A DNA stretch of 64,000 bases, taken from assembly GCA_023375785.1 (NCBI GenBank), contig SZWC01000100.1, positions 545,377 through 609,376 of the forward strand. The letters run 5' to 3'. A program made the translations under genes and the position numbers. The notes under the pieces are model-generated. The model did no database searches. It was not told the DNA's origin and saw nothing but the letters and a program-made list of their open reading frames with translations. The stretch comes from Penium margaritaceum. Lineage: Eukaryota; Streptophyta; Zygnematophyceae; Desmidiales; Peniaceae. Below are positions 1 through 9,014 of this stretch, piece by piece. How positions within the stretch are numbered: the stretch's first letter is position 1; every line of letters starts with the position of its first letter.

Positions 1-2907
1 CATAAGCACCAAAGACATATTGGAATTGTGACCAAAGCACCATTGCAACAGTGATAATGTGACCTAAGCACCACAGACACAGTGAACGTCTGAACAAAGC
101 ACCATCAAAACAGTTATTATGTGACCTAAGCATCATAGATATACCGGAAGTGTGACCAAAGCACCACTGAAACAATAACAATGTGACCAAAGCACCATAG
201 ACACAGTTAACGTGTGGCCAAAGCACCATTGAAACAATGATATTGTGACCTAAGCACCATAGACACATGGCAAGTGTGACCAAAGCACCATTTAAACAAT
301 AAACATGCGGCCTAAGCACTATAGACACATTGAAAGTGTGGCCAAAGCACCATTGAAATAGTGAATTTGTGACATAAGCACCATAGACACAGCGAAAGTG
401 TGACCAAAGCACTATTGAAACAGTGATGATGTGACCTAAGCACCATAGACACAATAAAAATGTGACCAAAGTGCCATTGAAACAGTGATAATGTGACCAA
501 AGCACCATAGACACATAAAGGGTGACCAAAGCACCATTGAAACAGTGCTTATGTAACCTAAGCACTACAGATACACTAAAAGTGTGTCCAAAGAACCATT
601 GAGATATTGAAAATGTGACTGAAGCAACATAGTCAGGGTGAAAGTGTGACCAACGCACTATTGCAACAATGATAATGTGACCAAAGCACTATAGACACAC
701 TGAAAGTGTGACCAAAGCACCATTGAAACAACGATAATGTGACCAAAGTTCCATAGACAAAGTGAACGCATGACCGAAGCATCATTGAAACAGTGATAAT
801 GTGACGTAAGTACCATAGACACACATAAAAGTGTGACCAAAGCACCATTGAAACAATGCTAATGCGACCAAAGCACCGTTGACACAGTGCAGGTATGACT
901 CAAACACCATGGAAACAGTGGTTATGTGACCCAAGCATCATAGACACAGTGAAAGTGTGACGAACGATCCGTTGAAACAGTAATAATGTGACCAAAGCAC
1001 CATAGACATTGCGAAAGAGTGACCAAAGCAACAGTGAAACAGTGATAATGTGATCAAAGTACCATAGACGCAGTGAAGGTGTGACCAAACCACCTTGGAA
1101 CAGCGATAATGTGACCTAAGCACCATAGATACAGTGAAAGTATGACCAAAGTACCATTGAAACAGTGATAACATGACCAAAGCACAATAGACACAATAAA
1201 GGTATCACCAAAGCACCATTGAAACAATGATAACGTGACTTAAGCACTGTATACACTATGAAATTGTGACCAAATCACCGTTAAAACAATAATAGTGTGA
1301 CCAAAGCACCATAGACACAATGAACGTGTGACCAAAGAACCATTTAAACAGTGATAATGTGACCTAAGCACATTATACACAATGAAAAAATGACCAAAGC
1401 ATCACCAAAATAGTGATTATGCCACCAAAGTACCATAGGCACAGTAAAGGTGTGACCAAAGCACCATTGAAAGAGTGATAATGTGACCTAAGCACCATAG
1501 AAACAATGAAAGTGTGACCAAAGTACCATTGAAACAGTGGTAATGTGACATAAGCACCATAGAAAAAGTGAAAGTGTGACCAAAGCACCATTAGATTGTG
1601 ATAATGTGACCTTAGTGCCATAGACACTATGAAAGTGTGACCACAACACCATTGAAACATCGATAATATGACCTAAGCACCATAGACACGGTGAAAGTGT
1701 GACCAACACATCATTGAAACCGTGATAATATAATTAAAGCACCATAGAAACAGTGGAAGTGTGGCCAAAGCACCTTTGAAACAGGGATAATGTGACCTAA
1801 GCACCATAGACACATTAAAAGTGTGACCACAACACATTGAAGCAGTAATAATGTGACCTTAGTACTACAGACACAGTAAAAGTGTGACCAAAGCACCAAA
1901 GGAAAAGCCATAATGTTACCGAAGCATCATAGACATAATGAAAGTGTGACCAAAGCACCATTGAAACAGTGATAATGTGACCTAAGCACCATAGACACAG
2001 TGAAAGTGTGACCGAAGCACCATTGAAACAATGATAATGTGACTAAAGCACCATAGACACAGTGAAACTGTGATAAAAAAACCATTGAAGTAGTGATAGT
2101 GTGGAACACGCACCATAGACACAGTGAAGGTGTGACTAAAACACGATTGAAATTGTGATTATGTGACCTTAGCACCATAGACACGTTGAAAGTGAGACCA
2201 AAGCACCACTGAAATAGTGATAATTTGGCCAAAGAGCCATAAACACAGTGATGATGTGATTAAAGCATCATTGAAATAATGATAATGTTACCTACGTGTC
2301 ATAGACACAGTGAAAGTGTGACTAAAGCACCATTGAAAAAGTCATAATGTGACGTTAGGAGTATAGGCGTTATGAAAGTGTGACAAAAGCACCATTGAAA
2401 GTGGGATAATGTGACCTAAGCACGATAAACATTGCGAAAACGTGATCAAAGCACCATTGAAACACAGTGAATATGTGACCCAAACAACATAGACATAGTG
2501 AAGTGATCAAAGAACCATTGAAATAGTGATAATGTGACCTAAGCACCATAGACACAGTGAAAGTGTGACCAAAGCACCATTGAAACAGTGACAATGTAAC
2601 CTAAGAACTATAGACACAGTGGAAGTGTGACCAAAGCATCATTACAACATTGATAATGTGACCAAAGTACCATAGACACAATGAAAGTGTGACCAAATTA
2701 CCATTGAAACAATGATAACGTGACCTAAACACCATAGAAACAGTGAAAATGTTACCAAAGCACCAATGAAACAGTGATAATGTGACATAAGCACCAGAGA
2801 CAAAGTAAAAGTATGACCAAAGAACCATTAAAATAGTGATAATGTGAAGAAAGCACCATAGGCACAGTAAAGGTGTGACCAAAGTACCATTGAAAAAAAG
2901 ATAATGT
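1..2907 (+). repeat. 62-bp satellite array, segment 1
   Basis: Tandem repeat of 62 bp. A copy matching my consensus by eye lies at 1,949-2,010. Each unit is a dimer of two 31-bp halves: half A (1,949-1,979, centred on caccattgaaacagtgat) and half B (1,980-2,010, centred on caccatagacacagtgaaa). The halves differ at 5 of 31 positions. Copies are diverged, with many single changes and a few 1-3 bp indels. The minus strand has frequent open frames rich in W, H, C and V. These arise because the reverse complement contains few stops, so they are not genes. The array is cut at 2,907 by the gypsy element. Confidence 0.95.
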
Positions 2908-3099
2908 TGTTCGCCGGAGGTGACCCGGCCCGGGAGAGGGATACACTGGTAATTTTGGCGGTGGATGTCCTGGGACAGAGGAGTAGTATAGTAGGAGGAG
3001 GAGGGTCCAAGAGGAATATGAGAGTGATGTGTGCTTCTTAAATTCTTGTCCTGACACTCGGATGCACGGCCAAACGCGCGTGCACAACAAGGCCGCGAC

Positions 3100-3503
3100 A
3101 TGCGCATGGACGCCGCGGTGGCTGGAGGAGCAGCCGGGCAGCGGGACGGGGCCAAGGGCAAGCAACCTGCAAACCCTCCACTCAAGAAGACTGGCGGGCA
3201 CAAGACACCAAACCACAAGCACAGCCGTGACGACGACGAGCTGCAGGCTGCGTGTGAGATCGCAACACAACCTTTCGCGATAGAATCTGCCACAACTACA
3301 TGTAGCATGGCCACTTTAGGGCTCAGTATCTTGAGGCTGCCGGTGGTGGACAAGAGGCTGCGGCGTCAGTCGTAGTAGCAGTACCTTGTGGGGATGGTGC
3401 AGCAGGAGGCTGCGGACAAGGCCGTGGACGGGGCCGCGGTTACGACAATGGACCTGGCCGTGGAAATGGACAAGGCCATGGTGCGGGTTCTTCCAATCCC
3501 TGA
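3100..3503 (+). pseudogene. gag remnant with degraded CCHC zinc knuckle and RG-rich tail
   Basis: Two frames joined by an apparent 1-base loss near 3,275. The first (3,100-3,375) has a basic stretch ending in the acidic run RDDDELQAACEIATQPF. The second holds a knuckle at 3,288-3,329 with C-X2-C-X4-H-X4-C spacing. Its second and third cysteine positions now read Tyr (TAC at 3,297, TAT at 3,327), and one codon inside is TAG (3,303-3,305). The tail, GQGRGRGRGYDNGPGRGNGQ, ends at a stop near 3,503. Gag binds element RNA and forms particles. With two cysteines lost this copy could not fold the knuckle. From 2,908 to 3,099 I see no further domain. Confidence 0.65.
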
Positions 3504-3693
3504 GTGACGTTAGTGGAGACCACTGAGGGGTAAAACTGGATCACAAGTGTGGATTCATGTTTTCAGATGAGGAAGTTAAACAATTTGATTTGTGACGAGT
3601 TCAGATTTCTTTGTTGTTTTCTCGCATCTTGTTGAACCTTATTCTACAATTGCTGAACGAAATTAACCACTAAACCTTGCATCTCCTGACGAG

Positions 3694-4380
3694 ATGCATG
3701 ATCGTACATTCTTAGTTGTGGTGACACCGACCACTGTGCAAGAGTTGTGTGACACAGTGATTGAAGAAAATGCCCTCAAAGGAATGAGTGCAATCATGTT
3801 CACAGTACCTTTAGTCGACAATTGCGACCCAGTCAAAATTAAAGACTGGAAGGTGCTAGCCAAATTCATACTTTCCCACAAGATGTGGACTCGAGTGGGT
3901 GAATCATGGGAGTTAAGAGGCCCATTGTACAGATTCTGTGTTTGTCATAAACTTGGCTTGCCTTCGTCGAGCCTGTTCATTCAGAAGAGTGGAGGTAATA
4001 TGACAATGCAGTTCAAAGGACACCGAGATGATGCTCCTGTGAAGGTACTGGTTGATACTGGAGGAGACGACTCCTTTGTTAGCCTTGGCTTTACCCGACT
4101 CGTGGGCCTAAAGTATGTGTTATCAAATGACGGAGTTTTCTTCAATGACAATAGTACAGTACATGTAATTGCTACCTGTAAAGTAAGTGTTCTATTCAAG
4201 GTTACACACAGAGTGTCACGTTGAAGGTACTCAACCTTCTTGACCCGTTTGACGTGGTGCTAGGTGATCCCTGGCTCCGCAAAAGGCAAGGCTCTGATGT
4301 GCTTTGAATCAAGGCGCTTTATGCTCCAAAAGGGACAGCGTCTCTTTACGCTGGTTCCGAGTACGAAACTATCACTGACC
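3694..4380 (+). pseudogene. gypsy aspartic protease region
   Basis: Open from 3,694 to 4,224 (176 residues), then continuing in another frame. The retropepsin active site reads VKVLVDTGGDDSFVS with the catalytic D-T-G triad. A second typical segment, FDVVLGDPWL, lies at about 4,248-4,280. Together these mark the protease that cuts the gag-pol polyprotein and the linker to RT. The first ~90 residues before the triad are not recognisable as a domain. The frame breaks after 4,224 and again before RT. Bases 3,504-3,693 are AT-rich and contain nothing I can identify. Confidence 0.75.
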
Positions 4381-4439
4381 TGACTTAAAGTCCATGCCAA
4401 CTTGTCTGCGATGCAGGTCAAGAGGCGTATTCGACAAGG

Positions 4440-5317
4440 TTGTCGATACTTCTTGGCTCAACTGCGAAAACCTCTATTAGCAGAGTTCTCGAATGCATTC
4501 CAAGACCCACCGGCTGTGTTTCCACCAGAATGACACATGGGCCACATGATTCCGTTGCAACCAGAGGAACTCCTCCATTCAAACCCATGTATTGCCTTAG
4601 TTCAGCAGAAAGGAGAGAGGCCAAATGCCAAATCAACGAGTACCTTGCAAAAGGGCGGATTGAGCCAAGTAGCTCACCGTACGGTGCGCCAATCCTTTTT
4701 GTGAATAAAAAGGATGGTGGTTTATGCATGTGCGTTCACTACCGTGCACTGAAAAAGCTGACGGCAAAAGATTGATTCCCCTTGCCATGGATTGAGGACC
4801 TGTTTGAACAAGTCCAATGGGTTAGAATATTTTCATCCTTGGATTTGTCTCAAGGGTACCATCAAATCCGTATCACGGAAGATGATGTACCCAAAACTGC
4901 GTTTCGAATGCAGATGGGACACTATCAGTTTTGGGTATTATGCTTCGGGCTAACAAATACCCAGGAACCTTCCAAGGAGAAATAAACTGAACGTTCACCA
5001 AGCAAGTCGGTCAGTTTGTCCTGGTTTACACGGAGGACATCCTGATTTTCTCCAAATTCGTGGAAGAGCATATAGAACTGCTACGCAAAGTCCTTGTGAT
5101 CCTTCGGGAACAGAAGTTCTATACAAAAGTGAGCAAGTATAAGTTTGCACAATATGAGCTCGAATACCTTGTACACATCATCTGCAAGAACGGTATCCGT
5201 GTCGACCCACAAAAGGTCCAAGCCGTGGTGGACTGGCCACGCCCCGTAAATGTTGATCAGATTTGGTCTTTCCTTGGCCTTGCAAACTACTTTGATGGTT
5301 TATGCAAGGGTATTTGA
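4440..5317 (+). pseudogene. gypsy reverse transcriptase, catalytic motif altered
   Basis: Copies element RNA into cDNA. The N-terminal part includes INEYLAKGRIEPSSSPYGAP followed by KKDGG, a standard gypsy RT segment. A TGA at about 4,773 falls where the family has Arg (KDRFPLP context). The frame continues as DLSQGYHQIRITEDDVPKTA, then a break near 4,985, then FVLVYTEDILIFSK at 5,015-5,056. The polymerase box that is normally Y-x-D-D reads YTED (5,027-5,038), so the first catalytic Asp is Glu. The thumb follows (NGIRVDPQKVQAVVDWPRP and FLGLANYF). At least one stop and two frame breaks are present, so the enzyme is dead. Confidence 0.9.
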
Positions 5318-5780
5318 CCCTGGTAGCACCGCTAACCAGGCTCACACAAAACGACGTGCGTTGAGAATGGACATCTGGTTGCGAGAACGCCTTCTCAAAG
5401 TCAAAGATCTCATATCGACAACGCCCGTACTAGCTCTTCGGGATCCATCGCAACCGTGGGAGGTTCAATGTGATGTGTTGCTAGTAGGACCTGGAGTTGT
5501 CCTCGTGCAGAAAGGTAATCCAGTTGCGTATGAGAGCTAGAAGCTCATCACTGCAAAAATGTCGTATATGACTGGATATCAAGACCTCCTTGCAGTAGTA
5601 CACGCTTTCAAGATGTGACGTTGCTATATCAAGGGTGCTGAAGGGGGTGTAACGGTCGTGACCGACCACAAATCATTGGTGTATTTCCAAACGCAACCGA
5701 ACCTGTCAAGACAACAGGCGTATTGGAGCGAAGACGTGAGTCGATTCTCGTTCACATGGGAATGTCAGCTATGACGCATC
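5318..5780 (+). pseudogene. gypsy RNase H region
   Basis: Follows RT directly. Recognisable pieces are STTPVLALRDPSQPWEVQCD, VLVQKGNPVAYES, MSYMTGYQDLLAVVHAFKM and VVTDHKSLVYFQTQPNLSRQ, which are standard segments of gypsy RNase H, the domain that removes RNA from the hybrid. A TAG after AYES (about 5,538) and a TGA after HAFKM (about 5,616, where Trp is usual) interrupt one frame. The expected catalytic Asp in the first segment reads as VQCD, and the DHK motif is intact. The frame then decays towards the integrase. Confidence 0.8.
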
Positions 5781-5966
5781 AACGTAGCCGATCCGCCAAG
5801 CTGTCAGCCTATGGAAATAAAAGCAACCACCGAGGTCGGTGGATGTTTAATGGTCATTCCAACAGCAATAGTGTAAACACCAGATCCCCCTACACCTCTG
5901 CGACAACCACCTCCAGAGATTATCCACTGCAACGGTTTTGTAAAGAGGATCCGGATGGGATACTGA

Positions 5967-6488
5967 GTGGATTCTTGGTTTCAAGACTCTCAAAATCTGG
6001 ACAAGTACAGATTGGTGGAGGCCGCAGGAATCTTCTGGCACGGAGAACAAGTTATTGTGCCAAACTCAGGAGACCTTCAAGCGAAGATTATCTCCCAGTT
6101 TCACGATCCGCCGATCGCAGGTCACGTGGGACCTCGGAAAACTGGACATGCACTCTTGGGCCCTTATTGGTGGCCAGGATGGAGTGCCGATGCCTATAAG
6201 TATTGCATGAAATGCGATCCATGTCTTCGAAATAAGACTCCTAACAAAAAGCGTGCTGGAGTCCTCCGACAGCTTCCCATTCCTGGGACTCCATGGGAGT
6301 GCATCAGCATGGACTTCATTACTAGTCTTCAAGATAGGGCCCGTGGCCACGATGCAATACTACTGGTTGTGGAACTTCTCACGAATATGATACACTTCAT
6401 TCCTACAACCACTGATGTGAATGTAGAGGAGACCTCTCATCTCTTCTTTGAGGGTAGCGTAAAGTACACGGCTTGCCGTTGCGCATTA
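5967..6488 (+). pseudogene. gypsy integrase, N-terminal part up to the inserted element
   Basis: Contains the HHCC zinc finger: two histidines in SQFHDPPIAGHVGPRKT and two cysteines in YKYCMKCDPCLRNK. The start of the catalytic core follows, with WECISMDFITSL carrying the first acidic residue. Integrase inserts the cDNA into the host chromosome. The frame is cut at 6,488 by an inserted repeat element. Its core resumes at 7,183: the left side ends in the GLP segment, and the right side begins with the Asp-containing segment that follows it in gypsy integrases. A 1-base loss shortly before the insertion shifts the frame, so decay was not caused by the insertion alone. Confidence 0.88.
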
Positions 6489-7180
6489 CCGTACTGACTC
6501 CTACATTCGTTCAAAATAATTATTTTTACCCTCCCATCCGTACCTAAAACAATTGTTCTTCATATGAGCGATTCACAGGTGAAATTATGCAACTGGATGG
6601 AAATTCCGCCTATGGTATTTGTGTAATAATTATGGTAAAAAACAGGTTGTACACTTCGATTGGTCTCAAACACTTGAAAACAATTGCACCAGAAAAATAG
6701 CCTCGTCACGCGTGAGGCTCTTGACGTTGAAGTCGAATAGGGACTTCATGCTGACAGGTGGCGAGAGAGGGCAGGATGACAGTCTCGATTGTGACAGGTG
6801 AGCACAGTGACTGGTGCGAGCATGCACCATTTGTGTGCCGCGATTGCACAGCGATCCGCTTGAGCGGTTCGACGGTCGCTCCCCACCTCCAGTGTGACCC
6901 GACAGGAGGGGGGAGGTGGCAGCGCACATCTAATGGCTGCAAGTGACCCACGGCCACGTACCATCGAGCGGTCGACGTTAGCAGTTTTGAACTTCGGGTG
7001 TTCAAAGGACGTTTGGCGACAGCCCGGACCTGAACCGATGGGCGAAGATGAAAATGTGGGTTTAATCAGAGTGCCCCAGTGAACGGGTAGATGAATAATT
7101 ACAGAACACACAAAATTAGGAGAATATGAGAAACACTAAAATGACATCCTAAAACTGAACGAATGTACGCGTCAGTACGG
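6489..7180. mobile_element. 692-bp TIR element with TA target duplication, copy 1
   Basis: Begins ccgtactgact and ends with the inverted match gtcagtacgg. The terminal inverted repeats run about 25 bp (6,489-6,513 and 7,156-7,180) with two mismatches. TA flanks both ends (6,487-6,488 and 7,181-7,182). Removing the element and one TA brings the two halves of the integrase core back together, which independently fixes the boundaries. A second, closely similar copy is at 12,090-12,783. No transposase or other convincing protein is present; short frames inside are not conserved domains. It looks like a non-autonomous DNA transposon of a TA-targeting group. I cannot assign the superfamily. Confidence 0.88.
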
Positions 7181-7182
7181 TA

Positions 7183-7560
7183 TCTGTGATCAAGATAAAC
7201 ATTTTTCTAGTTCTGGAAAACGATGCACGAGTACTTTGGCAGTGAGTCGCAAATGTCGGCGGTGTTTCACCCTTAAACGGATGGAAAAACAAAGGGTATG
7301 AATCACACTCTCAAGCAGATGCTCTGCATGTATGTGGACCTTGTCATGAATGATTGGGACGAATTCCTAGCATCGGCAGAGTTTGCGGTGAACAAATTGG
7401 TGAATGAGTCCACACAGTTCACACCGTTTGTGTTGAACAGTGGTCGGTATGCAGTGGCACCCTCTTCATTGGTGAAGAGTGGGAGTACAGAAGGACAGGT
7501 TCCTACTGCTCAAGCCTTTGCCGAGCGCATAGACTCCTTGTTATAGGAGGCGAAGGGTCA
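7183..7560 (+). pseudogene. gypsy integrase core, C-terminal half
   Basis: Resumes the integrase directly after the TIR element. Visible segments include FWKTMHEYFGS, SAVFHP, TDGKTKGMNHTLKQML and WDEFLASAEFAVN, the usual end of the catalytic core with its Glu region. A TAA (about 7,275) sits where the family has Gln in HPQTDG, and a TAG (about 7,543) where Gln is usual in LLQEAK. The best open part is 7,298-7,546 (82 residues). It cannot be translated as one protein. Confidence 0.85.
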
Positions 7561-8100
7561 CCTTCAAGTAGCTTGGCAACAAAAAAAGACATATGCTAAC
7601 AAAGGTCGCCGTGAGGTCTCGTTTGACATCAGTGACAAAGTGTTGCTTAGCACTATGAATATTTGTCTGATGTTGCCAGAGGCGTAAAAACATCTCCCGA
7701 AGTGGATTGGGTCGTTTCCATCGTGGCGCGCATTGGGCCAATGACATATCGATTGTTGCTTCCGCCGAGTTTGAAGATACATGACGTGTTTCATGTGAGC
7801 CTTCTCGCTCCATACACGGCAGACAAAACAGTTCACCCACTTCCAGCAGTCCTTGCTGTTGACGGCCAATACCGGGTCCTTTGCATACTCCTGCACCCAG
7901 AATGTACTCTTCAGTCGTACGTTGTTATGGAGTACCTCTTTCATTGGGCCGGTTGTGGACCTGAACATAACTCATAGAAGCACAAATATCGGTTTCCCAC
8001 AAGGGTGGTCAACGAGTACTGGAGCGAGCTTGTGGCTCGCACAGATCGACGTGTGCGAGGAGGTACCACCTGAACGCGGAAACAGTGAACAACATTCCTG
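7561..8100 (+). pseudogene. integrase C-terminus and chromodomain
   Basis: At 7,663-7,977 the frame carries VARIGPMTYRLLLPPSLKIH followed by DVFHVSLLAPY, the GPY/F-type module that ends chromovirus integrases. A chromodomain-like stretch follows, YLFHWAGCGPEHNS, continuing after a TAG as KHKYRFPTRVVNEYWSEL. In this family that module recognises modified histone tails and biases insertion toward heterochromatin, which agrees with its presence inside a satellite. The stop in the middle and upstream frame shifts make it non-functional. From 8,101 to 8,349 no coding signal remains. Confidence 0.82.
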
Positions 8101-8349
8101 CAAGGCAGCATTCATGGACAGCGACCATAGGAAGTTAGGGACGCCCAACATGGTTGTCACGCGGACGCTCCACACGAAAGGGGGGGCCGCTAGCCGTGCT
8201 GACTGACAAGTTGCAGCTAAGGTCCAAGTGCCATGCACATGTTTATGTTTAGCTGGTGATTGAAATTATTATTTTTCTTTCACAATGTTGACAACTCACT
8301 ATCTGTCACTCTCAATTCTTGGTCATGAACCGGGACAGTTCATAATATG

Positions 8350-8359
8350 TGGGGAGGAA
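8350..8359 (+). promoter_or_regulatory. Polypurine tract of the gypsy element
   Basis: The purine-rich run ggggaggaa (after a T) lies immediately before the TG that opens the LTR. This is the position and composition expected for the primer of plus-strand DNA synthesis. Confidence 0.7.
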
Positions 8360-9014
8360 TGTAGCGGGAGGGCCGGTTCGGCCCTCCTATCTCACGATAG
8401 CAAGGGGGTGGCTGCAAGCTACCCCTCGCTTTTGTGAGGGTTGGCCGGTGGCCAGCCACCCGTTGGCTACCGGCCGGCCAGCGGCGGGGCGGCTAGGTGG
8501 CCGGCGACCGGTCAAGTGACCGGCCGGCCAGGAGGCCGCGAGGCCTCAAGGACTGAAGCCTTTGGCCTCGTGCACTCACCCTCGCTCCCCCTCCTTGGTC
8601 GCAAGAGCAAGCGAGCATGAGGGATAGAGCGAGAGAGAGGAGCGAGGAACACAAGAGAAGAGTCGGCGTGCAATCGCCGATCAAGCCTCGCACGCAACGA
8701 TTTTGCACCAACGCGTCAAAACCTAAGCTCGCGTTCGTTTAGGATGAACTACGAGTTTCAAAACCGGAAACTCATGCGAACTCATGATTTCAAGGTAATA
8801 CCCCCCTCCTTTCAGACCCAGAACGAGTGCGTGAGGTAAAAACGGAAATGTACCTCCGAAGACTTGAGTTATTCAAGTCTCCCTGTACAGGTCGTTGATG
8901 ACGATTGCCCCCAGAGTGATGCGGAGAGGAAACACCCTCGAGCAAGCTCGGGACGCAATTCTGCAAACTCCGACGACGACCTAAGTGCAGGAGCTAGAGA
9001 CTCGACCGGTTACA
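8360..9014 (+). repeat. 3' LTR of the gypsy element
   Basis: Runs from TGTAGCGGGAG to GGTTACA, 655 bp, starting after a purine tract and ending exactly where the satellite resumes (aaagcaccattg). TG...CA ends are canonical. The left third is very GC-rich, with the 13-mer accggccggccag at 8,469 and again at 8,519 and several other GGCC blocks. The matching 5' LTR is missing, so age cannot be estimated from LTR divergence. Confidence 0.75.

Larger units (their letters stand above)
2908..9014 (+). mobile_element. Decayed Ty3/gypsy chromovirus, 5'-truncated, with 3' LTR
   Basis: Non-satellite block between two satellite segments. Reading rightward it holds gag remnants with a zinc knuckle, an aspartic protease, reverse transcriptase, RNase H, integrase with HHCC finger, a GPY-type C-terminus and a chromodomain, then a purine tract and one 655-bp LTR. 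Protease-RT-RNase H-integrase is the Ty3/gypsy order, and the terminal chromodomain places it among chromoviruses, whose chromodomain is thought to steer insertion to heterochromatin. No 5' LTR or primer-binding site is visible, and the two satellite edges are out of phase, so the left end was lost. Many stops and frameshifts make it inactive. Confidence 0.9.

Noticed and set aside
1-2907. CRISPR-like array of ~31-bp repeats
   Set aside because: Repeats are directly contiguous with no unique spacers, and the window is eukaryotic.
6666-7111. Possible proteins of 87-121 residues in the TIR element
   Set aside because: Overlapping frames on both strands, with no domain, and the frames differ between the two copies.
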